A DNA stretch of 64,000 nt. Origin: Notoacmeibacter marinus (GTDB lineage Bacteria > Pseudomonadota > Alphaproteobacteria > Rhizobiales > Rhizobiaceae). A program made the position numbers and the translations under genes. The stretch is from the NCBI RefSeq assembly GCF_002238045.1, contig NZ_NBYO01000002.1:248001-312000 (forward strand), read 5' to 3'. Each line of letters begins with the position of its first letter. Position 1 is the stretch's first letter. Below are positions 35,783 through 44,363 of this stretch, piece by piece. Below the pieces are notes generated by a model, which made no database searches, had not been told where the DNA came from, and saw only the letters and a list, made by a program, of their open reading frames with translations.

Positions 35783-36667
35783 ATGCCGCTTGTCGCAACG
35801 CTGATCGCCGCGCCGGGTTCGGCCGCTTTGACCGCCGATGTCCTCCAGCAGGTCGAAGAGGCGATGTCAGCCAAGGCCAGCATTCTGGCCAACACGGAAG
35901 CCTGCGACCTTACCCTACCCGCCGAAAGTCGGGCGCAGGATGCCGACCGGCAGCTGCGTGGCCTCCTATCCGACAGACCCGTCGATGTCGTGGTGCAGGA
36001 CGATGCCGTTCGGCGCAAGGCCATACTCATTGCGGACATGGATTCCACGATGATCCAGCAGGAATGCATCGATGAATTGGCGGATATGGTTGGCATGAAG
36101 GATCGCGTGGCGGCCATCACCGCCCGCGCCATGAACGGCGAGATCGCCTTCGAACCGGCGCTTCGAGAGCGCGTCGCACTACTGAAAGGCCTTCCCGTTT
36201 CCGTGATCGACGACGTGATCCGCACGCGGATCACCTTGATGCCCGGCGGCCGCGAGCTGGTCGCCACCATGCGGGCCAATGGTGGCTATTGCGCACTTGT
36301 CTCCGGTGGTTTCACGGCCTTTACCAGCCGCGTTGCCGCATTGCTCGGCTTCGATGAAAATCGCGCCAATCGTCTCGTCGAGCACGAAGGAAAACTGGCT
36401 GGTGAAGTGGTCGAACCGATCCTTGGCAAAGAAGCCAAGGTGAGCGCGTTGCAGGAGGTATCGCACGCAAAGGGCGTCACGCCGGGCGACGCTATTGCTG
36501 TCGGGGATGGGGCCAATGATCTTGGCATGATCGAAATTGCCGGATCGGGCGTAGCGTTGCATGCCAAGCCGACCGTCGCCGAAAAGGCGCGGTTCCGTAT
36601 CGATCACGGCAATCTGACAGCCCTTCTCTACATGCAAGGCTACCGAGAGACCGATTTCGTCAGCTAG
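35783..36667 (+). CDS. serB: phosphoserine phosphatase
   Basis: A 294-residue HAD phosphatase, the last step of serine synthesis. An ACT-like N-terminal domain (1-70) is followed by the nucleophile motif ADMDSTMIQQECIDELAD; motif II is SGGFTAFT, motif III with GDGANDLGMI near residue 235. The start is set by the family length and the short gap to divergent miaA; no strong Shine-Dalgarno precedes it. It is convergent with the Do protease gene (7-base gap), with no terminator visible between. Confidence 0.94.
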   Translation: MPLVATLIAAPGSAALTADVLQQVEEAMSAKASILANTEACDLTLPAESRAQDADRQLRGLLSDRPVDVVVQDDAVRRKAILIADMDSTMIQQECIDELADMVGMKDRVAAITARAMNGEIAFEPALRERVALLKGLPVSVIDDVIRTRITLMPGGRELVATMRANGGYCALVSGGFTAFTSRVAALLGFDENRANRLVEHEGKLAGEVVEPILGKEAKVSALQEVSHAKGVTPGDAIAVGDGANDLGMIEIAGSGVALHAKPTVAEKARFRIDHGNLTALLYMQGYRETDFVS

Positions 36668-36674
36668 ATAAGCG

Positions 36675-38342
36675 CTATTTGATCGGCAGCGTTTCGATAA
36701 AGGTCTCGCCATCGGGACGTGAGAGCAGCAAAAACGCGTTCTGCCGACCGTTCTCCTTCAAGGCCTGCAACCGTTCCGAGGCCTCCTCCGGCGAGGCGAC
36801 CAGCTCCTGAGCGATGGCGATAACGATCATGCCGGCCTCCAGTCCACGCTCTTCGGCTTCCGATCCGGTTTCGACGGACGCGATAAGAACGCCGTTCACA
36901 TCGTCCGATATGGCGTATTGCGCGCGGGCCGCCCGGTCGATCTCAGCCAGTTCGACGCCGCTCAGGCTGACGCCGCTTTCGTCGTTCGTTTCGGGCGGCT
37001 CCTGATCGGTCCCGGACTCGTCTGCAGCCTCATTTTCGGCTGCGTCGGCATCTTCGAGACGGCCAAGCGTGACTTCAACCGTAACCTCTTCGCCCTTCCG
37101 GATAACGATGACCTCAACGGACTTCCCCACAGCCGTATCGGCAACGATGCGCGGCAGATCACGCGATTGCTTTACCTTGCGGCCATCAAATTCGGTAATG
37201 ATGTCGCCTGGAAGAATCTCTCCATTGTCGACCGGACCAGGCTCGATAATGGCCGCAACAAGCGCCCCCTCCGTGCTGTCCAGATCGAGGCTTTCGGCGA
37301 TGGATTCTGTCACCGGTTCGATCCGCACGCCAAGCCAGCCACGTCGGGTCTCGCCATAATTAATAAGCTGGCTCACCACACCGCGGGCCAGATCGGACGG
37401 GACGGAAAATCCGATACCGATCGACCCGCCCGAGGGCGATATGATCGCCGTATTGATGCCGATCACTTCGCCGAACATGTTGAAGAGCGGACCGCCGGAA
37501 TTGCCCCGATTGATGGCCGCATCCGTCTGGATGAAATCGTCATAGGGCCCGGCCTCGATATCGCGGTTGACGGCGGAGACGATGCCCACCGTCAGCGTGC
37601 TGCCCAGACCGAAGGGATTACCGATCGCCATAACCCAGTCACCGATCCGCATCTCTTCGGATGGACCGAATTTAACGTCCGTCAGCCGTTCGTCCGTTTC
37701 ATCCAATTGTAGAACAGCCAGATCGGTTTTCTCGTCGGTACCGCGCAAGGTCGCGCCGATACGCGTGCCGTCCGGGAAAACCGCGGTAATGTCCCCTCCG
37801 CCCTCGATAACGTGATTGTTCGTCACGACATAGCGGTTCTCCGCATCGATCACGAAGCCGGAGCCGAGCGAACTGGCAGGAAGCGGAGGGCCATCCTCCG
37901 ACCGCTTGTTGAAGAAGTCCTCAAAATACTCCTTGAACGGGGAGTCCTCCGGCAAATCGGGTGGCGCAATCTCACCGCGGTCGGATCGATCAGGTTGCTG
38001 CGTCAACGAGATGTTCACAACAGCCGGTAGCAGCTTTTCTGCCAGATCGGCCACCGATTCCGGTCCTCCCGACAACCCACCCTGTCGAGACGCCGTAAGG
38101 TTCAAACCCGTTTCGCTCTCCGGCGCTGGCACCAGATCGAGTTCCGGAGGCGCGGGCGGCAGATCGACTTCTGGCGTCGGTTCCACGGGTGTAGCCGGAC
38201 TATCGGGCTGGGACGGAGCGATCTGGCCCTGGGGAAGCTCTGGTCGGCTATCCTGCGCAAAAGCCGGAAGTGCGATAATCAACGAAGTGCCAAGAAGTGT
38301 CCGGACGATCGTTCCCGGAAAAGGCAGGCGGCGTTTCGACAT
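36675..38342 (-). CDS. degP: Do family periplasmic serine protease/chaperone (DegP-like)
   Basis: A 555-residue exported protease. A cleavable signal (TLLGTSLIIALPAFA) precedes a proline/glutamate-rich stretch. The catalytic triad is H in VVTNNHVIEGG, D in KTDLAVLQL and S in GNSGGPLFN. Two PDZ domains follow (GWLGVRIEPV... and a degenerate one ending near EERGLEAGMIV), with an acidic linker between. It degrades or refolds misfolded envelope proteins. The start at 38342 has GGAG 7 bases upstream. Downstream of hflC in the same orientation, joining a protein-quality cluster. Confidence 0.93.
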   Translation of the reverse strand: MSKRRLPFPGTIVRTLLGTSLIIALPAFAQDSRPELPQGQIAPSQPDSPATPVEPTPEVDLPPAPPELDLVPAPESETGLNLTASRQGGLSGGPESVADLAEKLLPAVVNISLTQQPDRSDRGEIAPPDLPEDSPFKEYFEDFFNKRSEDGPPLPASSLGSGFVIDAENRYVVTNNHVIEGGGDITAVFPDGTRIGATLRGTDEKTDLAVLQLDETDERLTDVKFGPSEEMRIGDWVMAIGNPFGLGSTLTVGIVSAVNRDIEAGPYDDFIQTDAAINRGNSGGPLFNMFGEVIGINTAIISPSGGSIGIGFSVPSDLARGVVSQLINYGETRRGWLGVRIEPVTESIAESLDLDSTEGALVAAIIEPGPVDNGEILPGDIITEFDGRKVKQSRDLPRIVADTAVGKSVEVIVIRKGEEVTVEVTLGRLEDADAAENEAADESGTDQEPPETNDESGVSLSGVELAEIDRAARAQYAISDDVNGVLIASVETGSEAEERGLEAGMIVIAIAQELVASPEEASERLQALKENGRQNAFLLLSRPDGETFIETLPIK

Positions 38343-38436
38343 TACGAACTCCCATCCGATACGCATATGCAGCACATCGGAATCATAGATTGGCACTTGA
38401 GCGATAGCGAGGCACCTTACCGCCTTTTCATACGAC

Positions 38437-38463
38437 GAGGGCGCGGATCCGATCCACGCCCTC
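38437..38463. repeat. inverted repeat between hflC and degP
   Basis: GAGGGCG(C/T)GGATC pairs with its complement over about 13 positions with one G-T pair. On the minus strand it lies 28 bases after the hflC stop with no T-run behind it. It may protect the hflKC 3' end or cause partial termination before degP. Confidence 0.4.
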
Positions 38464-38490
38464 TTATTTGTCGTAAAGTCGACGTCAGCT

Positions 38491-39534
38491 TCAGTTCGCC
38501 GGCGCGGGCGACGGTTCTTCCGTCGGAGCCGCATCGCCTTCGGTAGCTGCCGCAGGCGCTGTTTCTTCTTCGGCTGCTGGAGCATCATCGACCACCGGCG
38601 TTGTCGATGAGGATTGCTCGTCACCCGACGAAGGCTGGCGCGCGATTGGTGCAACCGCCGAAAGATCGCCGCCACCAGCCTGGCTGAAATAACGGAAGAA
38701 CTCTGAATCCGGCGAAAGAACCAGTGTCGATCCACTATCGTCCAACGACTGCGCGTAAGCCTGCATAGACCGGTAGAAGTCGAAGAATTCCGGATCTTCA
38801 CCATAGCTTTCGGCGAAAATGCTGTTGCGCTCGGCATCGCCCTCACCGCGCAGGATCTCCGATTGGCGTTGCGCGTCGGCCCGGATTTCCACGACCTCAC
38901 GGTCGGCCCGAGCGCGGATACGTTGCGCCGCCTCGCGACCACGGGCACGCAACCGCTCGGCCTCGGCCAGACGTTCCGCCGACATACGGTCATAGGTCTG
39001 CTGGCTGACTTCCGTCGTCAGATCGGTGCGGCGAATGCGCACATCCTCGATCCGAAGACCAAGCGATTCGGCCGATGGGCGAAGCTGTTCGGCCACTTCG
39101 CGCATCATCTCCGTGCGTTCTTCGGACAGCGCCGCTTCGAAGCCCCGGCCGCCATAGACCCGGCGAAGGGCCGCATCCAAACGGGTGCGAAGGCGCTGCT
39201 CGGCCAGCTGCACGGAACCCGAAACGGCCTGTCGGAACCGCCGCGGATTGTCGATCTCGTAGGCGACGAAGGCATCCACGACATAGAACTTACCGCCGGA
39301 AACCTGAACGCGGATATCGTCCAGATTGAAACGGAGGACCCGGTCGTCGACCAGTTGAACGCTGTCGAGCACCGGCAGTTTGAAATAAAGGCCCGGCTCT
39401 TCCTGAACATCGACGATCTCACCGAACCGCAGCACGATGGCCTGCTGGCGTTCATTGACCACGAAGATGGAGGAAAGACCCGCCACGATCACCACGGCGA
39501 CCGCGATAAGGAGCAGAGTAATCCGGTTCATCAC
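38491..39534 (-). CDS. hflC: FtsH modulator protein HflC
   Basis: A 347-residue SPFH/band 7 protein with one N-terminal transmembrane helix (LLIAVAVVIVAGLSSIFVV) and a periplasmic SPFH domain (NERQQAIVLRFGEIV...). The C-terminal 60 residues are acidic, Pro/Ala-rich. With HflK it forms the ring that caps and restrains the FtsH protease. Its ATG overlaps the hflK stop (ATGA). Confidence 0.94.
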   Translation of the reverse strand: MMNRITLLLIAVAVVIVAGLSSIFVVNERQQAIVLRFGEIVDVQEEPGLYFKLPVLDSVQLVDDRVLRFNLDDIRVQVSGGKFYVVDAFVAYEIDNPRRFRQAVSGSVQLAEQRLRTRLDAALRRVYGGRGFEAALSEERTEMMREVAEQLRPSAESLGLRIEDVRIRRTDLTTEVSQQTYDRMSAERLAEAERLRARGREAAQRIRARADREVVEIRADAQRQSEILRGEGDAERNSIFAESYGEDPEFFDFYRSMQAYAQSLDDSGSTLVLSPDSEFFRYFSQAGGGDLSAVAPIARQPSSGDEQSSSTTPVVDDAPAAEEETAPAAATEGDAAPTEEPSPAPAN

Positions 39535-40745
39535 TGATTACCTCCCGAGGTCGCGGACTGGTTGCCGGTGTTCGGCGCCCGCGAATTGGTGCTCGACGTG
39601 GTTCCGGACTGGCGGTCGTTCGACCGTTGCAGTTCGTTGAGCGGAAGGTACGGCACCACGCCATTCGTGCCGGAAGCGCCCTGTTCGACAATCACCTTGT
39701 TGGAGTTGCGGAACACGTTCTCCATGGTCTCCAGGAAAAGGCGCTTGCGCGTGACTTCCGGCGCCTTGGCGTATTCCTCATAGATCGAGGAGAAGCGCTG
39801 GGCTTCACCCATGGCTTCCTGAACGACGCGATTCTTGTAACCGGCGGCGCCTTCCAGAATCTGCGCCGCTTCACCACGCGCCTGGCCGAGTACCTGGTTG
39901 GAGTAGCGGTTGCTTTCCTCAACGAAACGGTCCTCGTCCTGCTCGGCGCGCTGCACCTCGTCGAAGGCGTCGGCGACCTGCGAAGGCGGGGCCACGTCCT
40001 CGATCGAGATCGCGTTCACGCTGAGGCCCGAATTGTAATCGTCGAGCGTAACCTGAACGGTCTCGCGGACCTGCTCGGCGATTTCCGCGCGGTTATCGCG
40101 GAAGATGTCCTGCGCGGGGCGACGTCCGACCACTTCACGCATAGCGCTTTCGCCGACCTGGCGCAGCATGTCGTCCGGATCGGACACCGCGAACAGATAT
40201 TTGGAGGGATCGGAGACCTGATAAGCGATGGAGAACACGACATCGACGATGTTCTGATCGCCCGACAGCATCAGGCCGGACGTGTCGCGGGACGAATTGT
40301 TCGTCCCTATCGTTACCAGCTTCTCGGCTGTCGTTACCTTGTCGACAGTCTCGAGCGGCCAGAAATGGAAATGCAGGCCCGGCTCGGAAAATTCCTGCTT
40401 GGGCTTTCCGAAGAGGAGTTCGACGCCGATCTGATCCGGCTGTACGGTATAGAAGGATTGGAACAGCACCACGCCGGCAACGCCGACGGCTATAATTCCG
40501 GCGATCATTCCGGCGCCAAGGCCGCCATTGCCGCCGCCGCCGCCATCGCGCTGGCCGCCGCCGCCCATGCGACGGATACGGTCCTGTCCCCGGCGAATGA
40601 TATCTTCCAGATCGGGCGCGCTGTTCTGGGGGCCGCGTGGCCGCTGGGGACCATTGCCCCATGGCCCGTTATTTCGGCCCCCGCCTTTGTCGCCGCCGCC
40701 CCATGGGCCACCGCCACCGCCACCGCCTTGATTGCTCCAGGGCAT
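39531..40745 (-). CDS. hflK: FtsH modulator protein HflK
   Basis: A 404-residue SPFH protein. A long Gly/Asn/Arg-rich cytoplasmic N-terminus (residues 1-75) precedes one transmembrane helix (AGMIAGIIAVGVAGVVLFQ) and the SPFH domain (VELLFGKPKQEFSEPGLHFH). Coiled-coil and Asn/Ser-rich tail follow. It is first of the hflK-hflC pair, 140 bases downstream of folA; nothing else is seen in that gap (40746-40885). Confidence 0.95.
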   Translation of the reverse strand: MPWSNQGGGGGGGPWGGGDKGGGRNNGPWGNGPQRPRGPQNSAPDLEDIIRRGQDRIRRMGGGGQRDGGGGGNGGLGAGMIAGIIAVGVAGVVLFQSFYTVQPDQIGVELLFGKPKQEFSEPGLHFHFWPLETVDKVTTAEKLVTIGTNNSSRDTSGLMLSGDQNIVDVVFSIAYQVSDPSKYLFAVSDPDDMLRQVGESAMREVVGRRPAQDIFRDNRAEIAEQVRETVQVTLDDYNSGLSVNAISIEDVAPPSQVADAFDEVQRAEQDEDRFVEESNRYSNQVLGQARGEAAQILEGAAGYKNRVVQEAMGEAQRFSSIYEEYAKAPEVTRKRLFLETMENVFRNSNKVIVEQGASGTNGVVPYLPLNELQRSNDRQSGTTSSTNSRAPNTGNQSATSGGNQ

Positions 40746-40885
40746 TGCGCCTCCAATTGTGCTGGTTGTTTCCTCGCGCGCACCAGCACGAAGGAAAGGA
40801 ATTCATCTCTTAATAGGTAGCCGGGTGCTGCAATTCAACGCGCATGGCCGCCTTTCCATTCTTCAGATTGGATCGGAGGAATTTT

Positions 40886-41464
40886 TCAGGACCGCGCTCG
40901 CGCCTCGTGTCGCCTCTGCCATATTTCGTAACGGGTCGGATGGCTGTCCTTCGGGCCGGCCGGGACGTCTTCGGAATGAATGCGCTCGAATGCGCTGGCG
41001 GGTAAGGGCGGGAACACCGTATCGCCGTCGATTGGGACCAGAACACGCGTCATGTGAATGACGTCGGCGGCGGGTAGCGCCTGCTCGTAGATCTGGCCGC
41101 CGCCAATAATACAGATGGATAGCTCGGGATCGTCATCGCCATCGTCCCGCGCCGCACGCTCCGTGCTTTCGATATGCGCCGCCGCCAGATCGAGCGCGGC
41201 ATCCAGCGAGCCGGCGCGCAGTGCCCCGTCAGCTTCCCAGTCATAGTTCCGCGTGACGACGATATTGAGCCGGCCCGGCAGCGGTCTGCCGATACTCTCG
41301 AAAGTCTTTCTGCCCATGATGATTGGGCAGCCCATGGTGATCTGCTTGAACCGCTTCAGATCGCTCGATAGCCGCCATGGCATTTCGCCATCCCGACCGA
41401 TGGTGCCGTTCTCGGCAGCGGCGACAACGATTTCGACAGGGGCGCGTTGGCTCATTCCTGTCAT
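40886..41464 (-). CDS. folA: dihydrofolate reductase
   Basis: A 192-residue enzyme reducing dihydrofolate to tetrahydrofolate with [24 protein letters not shown] at the N-terminus, then [20 protein letters not shown] and [12 protein letters not shown] are the DHFR signatures. The ATG at 41464 overlaps the thyA stop (ATGA); an ATG at 41455 is possible but has no spacing for a ribosome site. Pairing with thyA couples use and renewal of folate. A frame reaching 42010 is antisense to thyA and not used. Confidence 0.95.
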   Translation of the reverse strand: MTGMSQRAPVEIVVAAAENGTIGRDGEMPWRLSSDLKRFKQITMGCPIIMGRKTFESIGRPLPGRLNIVVTRNYDWEADGALRAGSLDAALDLAAAHIESTERAARDDGDDDPELSICIIGGGQIYEQALPAADVIHMTRVLVPIDGDTVFPPLPASAFERIHSEDVPAGPKDSHPTRYEIWQRRHEARARS

Positions 41465-42255
41465 ACCGCGATTGGGGCACGGATCGTCGGCTGCGCGACA
41501 TAATCGTCGATACGAATATCGTCGAAGGAAAAGCCGTCGATCGCATCGACCTCGGGATTGAGCCACAGCGTGGGCAGCGGCCCCGGCTTGCGCTTCAACT
41601 GCTCTTGCGCCTGTTCGAAATGGTTGTGGTAGAGGTGCGCATCGCCCAGCGTATGAACGAATTCTCCCGGTTTCAACCCTGTCACCTGCGCCACCATTGC
41701 GGTCAGCAGCGCGTAGGAGGCAATGTTGAACGGCACGCCCAGAAAGATGTCGGCGCTGCGCTGATAGAGCTGGCACGACAGCCGCCCGTCCGCAACGTAG
41801 AACTGGAAAAGGCAATGGCACGGAGGCAGCGCCATCTCGTCGACCTGCGCCGGGTTCCAGGCCGACACGATCAGCCGTCGCGAATTCGGATTGGTGCGGA
41901 TCTGCTCGACCACGCGGGAGATCTGGTCGATCGTTCCACCATCGCCATCCGGCCATGAACGCCACTGCGCACCATACACCGGGCCGAGATCGCCATTCTC
42001 GTCGGCCCATTCATCCCAGATGGTAACGCCGTTTTCCCTCAGATAGCCGATATTCGTGTCGCCCTGCAGGAACCAGAGTAATTCGTGGATGATGGAGCGC
42101 AAATGCAGCTTCTTGGTCGTAAGCAGCGGAAAATGCGCCGTCAGATCGAAGCGCATCTGCCGGCCGAAAACGCCGCGCGTACCGGTTCCGGTCCGGTCTC
42201 CACGGTCCACGCCATTGGTCAGAACATCGTCCAGAAGATCGAGATATTGCCGCAT
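41461..42255 (-). CDS. thyA: thymidylate synthase
   Basis: A 264-residue enzyme converting dUMP to dTMP. It begins [38 protein letters not shown] and the catalytic cysteine in [13 protein letters not shown] are present, with the C-terminal [14 protein letters not shown]. Length equals the E. coli enzyme. The start at 42255 matches homologues; the frame beyond it to 42336 lacks similarity. It produces dihydrofolate that folA, overlapping downstream, recycles. Confidence 0.97.
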   Translation of the reverse strand: MRQYLDLLDDVLTNGVDRGDRTGTGTRGVFGRQMRFDLTAHFPLLTTKKLHLRSIIHELLWFLQGDTNIGYLRENGVTIWDEWADENGDLGPVYGAQWRSWPDGDGGTIDQISRVVEQIRTNPNSRRLIVSAWNPAQVDEMALPPCHCLFQFYVADGRLSCQLYQRSADIFLGVPFNIASYALLTAMVAQVTGLKPGEFVHTLGDAHLYHNHFEQAQEQLKRKPGPLPTLWLNPEVDAIDGFSFDDIRIDDYVAQPTIRAPIAV

Positions 42256-42340
42256 CGTCCACCATCCCCGGCACTGTGCGCCGAGGTCATTTCGAGTCGT
42301 TATCGGAAAGCTAGCATGCCCGATTGCCGGGCGCACCGGC

Positions 42341-42658
42341 TCACATCTTGCGAACGGTGTCCAGCTTGTCGAGCTTTTTGGCGACGAGATAATAGAAGAC
42401 CGCCCGGTTCTTGGCCCGGGTGCCCTTCATCATGGCGCACATCGCCTCGACGGCCTTGATGCCATCTTCGTAGGAAACGCCCAGCTTGTCCTGCGCCCAG
42501 TTCTTGGCGACGGTCTCACGCTCCGACTTCTGGCTGCAGGCGACTGTTCTTGTTTCACGTCGGGCCAGCACCGAGGCATAGCGCTTCTCGATCGTCTCGA
42601 GAACCGCCATATCGGCGTCCTTATCGTAACTTTTGAGCTGTTCAGCATATTTTGCCAT
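42341..42658 (-). CDS. DUF2853 family protein
   Basis: A 105-residue helical, charged protein: [20 protein letters not shown], a central [22 protein letters not shown] and a C-terminal [16 protein letters not shown]. It matches the DUF2853 pattern in length and composition. No membrane helix. Function unknown. The start at 42658 is chosen from the family; the 5' extension to 42745 is unlike it. It precedes thyA by 85 bases on the same strand, and lies head to head with ssrA. Confidence 0.75.
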   Translation of the reverse strand: MAKYAEQLKSYDKDADMAVLETIEKRYASVLARRETRTVACSQKSERETVAKNWAQDKLGVSYEDGIKAVEAMCAMMKGTRAKNRAVFYYLVAKKLDKLDTVRKM

Positions 42659-42773
42659 GCCGGCTTCCTTCTCGGTTGAGCGTCGGACCGAAGCAGTCCA
42701 ACCCAAAACCCCGCTGTCGGCAAGGGCGCAAAGAGCGTCCTCCACGGCTCTTCCATAAAGACTGTTCCGCCAC

Positions 42774-42779
42774 TATATT
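42774..42779 (+). promoter_or_regulatory. candidate -10 element of ssrA
   Basis: TATATT lies about 7 bases before the predicted 5' end of the tmRNA precursor; the matching -35 region (42751-42756, TTCCAT) is poor. Judged from position only. Confidence 0.35.
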
Positions 42780-42993
42780 GGCCTTGCCGGTTTTCGGATC
42801 GGCTATGGCGATAAACGAGCGATGTAATAAACCTATCGGACCCGGGGGCAGTACCCGGCGCCTCCACCACGAACCGCCCGGCGGCGAATATGTCAGGGCG
42901 GCTGGTGTTGGGGGCGAAACAGGATCGACGAGGGTGTAAAGATCGACTTTTTGCCCGGCATGATACCACCGTCATCGGGTCGAACCTATAGTT

Positions 42994-43032
42994 GCAAACG
43001 ACAACTATGCTGAGGCACGTCTCGCTGCGTAA
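42994..43032 (+). CDS. ssrA proteolysis tag reading frame
   Basis: The tag is ANDNYAEARLAA, resume codon GCA (42994-42996) and stop TAA (43030-43032), with ATAGTT just before the resume codon, as expected. The C-terminal LAA is the ClpX contact. The same tag occurs in many Rhizobiales. Confidence 0.97.
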   Translation, partial: ANDNYAEARLAA

Positions 43033-43088
43033 GCAGTGCGATAGTCTCGAATTGAAGTCCTGAGGGTTAGCACTTTCAGGCGGGGCCC

Positions 43089-43122
43089 GGAGGCGCCTGG
43101 CAACAGAAGCCTCCACTTTTTT
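43089..43122 (+). terminator. intrinsic terminator of ssrA
   Basis: GGAGGC (43089-43094) pairs with GCCTCC (43109-43114) across a 14-base loop, followed by AC and six T. Its position directly behind the coding piece makes it the end of the tmRNA transcript. Confidence 0.85.
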
Positions 43123-43253
43123 CGCCTATTCGAGCGCCATTCGACGATCTATTAACGCTTTGCGGACCAAGGATGCGTGACGCGGCCCTGGTGCTGCGCT
43201 ATACCCGTTCGCCAAACGGTCAAAGCCATGGTGCCGACAGGAACGATCCCGCA

Positions 43254-43841
43254 ATGACGCAAGACCAGATTCGCTACGATATTTTGGCGCAGGAAGCGCT
43301 GCGCGGTGTCATGCGTAAAGTGTTGACCGAGGTGACGAAAGCCGGTCTGCCAGGCAACCACCACTTCTTCATCACCTTCCTGACGAAGTTTCCGGGTGTG
43401 CGCATTTCATCACGTCTGCGGGAGAAATACCCCGAGCAGATGACGATCGTGTTGCAATATCAATATTGGGATCTGACAGTCACGGAAACGGGCTTTTCCG
43501 TCGGCCTTTCCTTCTCCGACATTCCCGAAAAACTCGAAGTGCCATACGCCGCTGTGCGCGGCTTCTATGATCCGAGCGTGAATTTCGAGCTGGAGTTCGA
43601 TGTGCGCCTGGATGAGGAGGCGAGCGGCGATGCCGAGGTCACCTCACTGCCGGCGCCGGTCGCGGCGGTGAAGGACGACGCCGCAGCTAAAACCGGCGCC
43701 AAGGCAACAGGCGAGCCGGGGGAAAAGAAAACGGCCAGAAAATCCAAGGCCAAGGACGCCGAACCCGCACAGAACGACGAAGCTGAGCAGAAGCCGGCGG
43801 CCGATGTCGTCTCGCTGGATGCCTTTCGGAAGAACAAGTGA
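43254..43841 (+). CDS. sspB: ClpXP adaptor protein SspB (alpha type)
   Basis: A 195-residue adaptor that grips the ssrA tag and delivers tagged proteins to ClpXP. The conserved N-terminal domain (residues 1-115) contains LRKV-like GVMRKVLTEV, HHFFITFLTKFPGVRIS and the barrel QYQYWDLTVTETGFSVGLSF. A flexible, Lys/Ala-rich linker leads to the conserved tail DVVSLDAFRKNK, the probable ClpX-binding peptide. The gene is right behind ssrA, so tag and tag-reader are neighbours. ATG at 43254 with AGGAA upstream. Confidence 0.93.
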   Translation: MTQDQIRYDILAQEALRGVMRKVLTEVTKAGLPGNHHFFITFLTKFPGVRISSRLREKYPEQMTIVLQYQYWDLTVTETGFSVGLSFSDIPEKLEVPYAAVRGFYDPSVNFELEFDVRLDEEASGDAEVTSLPAPVAAVKDDAAAKTGAKATGEPGEKKTARKSKAKDAEPAQNDEAEQKPAADVVSLDAFRKNK

Positions 43842-44020
43842 CGACGGGCGACGTCGTCAATCTTCGCCGCTATCGCAAATGTCGGGAGCGGGAGGATGAG
43901 GCTAGGCGAGCCGAAGAAAATCGCCGGCTCCACGGCCGGAACAAGTCGAAAAAGCAAGAGGCGCGGCTGACAAAGGATCGCCAGGACCGGCACCTGGACG
44001 GCCATCGTCTGGACGAATGA
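43838..44020 (+). CDS. DUF4169 family small protein
   Basis: A 60-residue very basic protein beginning MTTGDVVNLRRYRKCRERED and ending LDGHRLDE, the DUF4169 pattern. The GTG start overlaps the sspB stop (GTGA), so translation is coupled. Charged helix throughout; function unknown. Its fixed place behind sspB in this operon is a useful clue. Confidence 0.8.
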   Translation: MTTGDVVNLRRYRKCREREDEARRAEENRRLHGRNKSKKQEARLTKDRQDRHLDGHRLDE

Positions 44021-44060
44021 CTGTCCGCGCGCTCTACGATATGTCCGCCCGTCTTCGTCG

Positions 44061-44363
44061 ATGACCATCCGCAAGAGATCGGTCTCGATAGCCGGCCATC
44101 GCACGTCGTTCTCGCTGGAAGATCCCTTCCTTGAGGAGCTGAAGAACCTGGCGGATCGTCGCGGCGTATCGTTTGCCGCGCTGGTGCGGACGATCGACGC
44201 CAAACGCCCGCCGGACACCAACCTTTCAAGCGCGTTGCGCCTGACTGTCCTCGACGATTTGAAGGCCCGTTGTAACGCGGCGACGGAAAACGCAACCTCC
44301 GTGCCGGGCGATGCGCCATCTCAGCCGTCGGGCAGCAGATCGGGCACGAGCCCTTCGAGTTGA
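44061..44363 (+). CDS. ribbon-helix-helix domain protein
   Basis: A 100-residue protein. Residues 5-65 (KRSVSIAGHRTSFSLEDPF, then LADRRGVSFAALVRTID) are the RHH_4 DNA-binding type seen in alphaproteobacteria. The last 30 residues are disordered Ser/Pro-rich. It ends inside the 3' end of the asmA gene on the other strand (43-bp convergent overlap). It may be an autoregulator of the sspB operon; this is inference. Confidence 0.8.
   Translation: MTIRKRSVSIAGHRTSFSLEDPFLEELKNLADRRGVSFAALVRTIDAKRPPDTNLSSALRLTVLDDLKARCNAATENATSVPGDAPSQPSGSRSGTSPSS

Larger units (their letters stand above)
42786..43122 (+). ncRNA. ssrA: two-piece (permuted) transfer-messenger RNA
   Basis: The acceptor piece comes first and ends CGCCTCC-A-CCA (42859-42869). 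After a 40-base excised segment the coding piece begins GGGGGCG (42910-42916). These seven bases pair with CGCCTCC in a tRNA-Ala-like acceptor stem whose third pair is G-U, the alanine identity. The T-arm CCGGG...CCCGG precedes the CCA. The coding piece continues GAAACAGGATCGACGAGG, typical of tmRNA 5' ends, then a pseudoknot, the tag frame and a terminator. Two processed pieces must reassemble. It rescues stalled ribosomes. The 5' end (about 42786) and internal cleavage points are estimates. Confidence 0.93.

Noticed and set aside
35764-36279. N-terminal extension of miaA
   Set aside because: Antisense of serB; MiaA homologues start near the P-loop.
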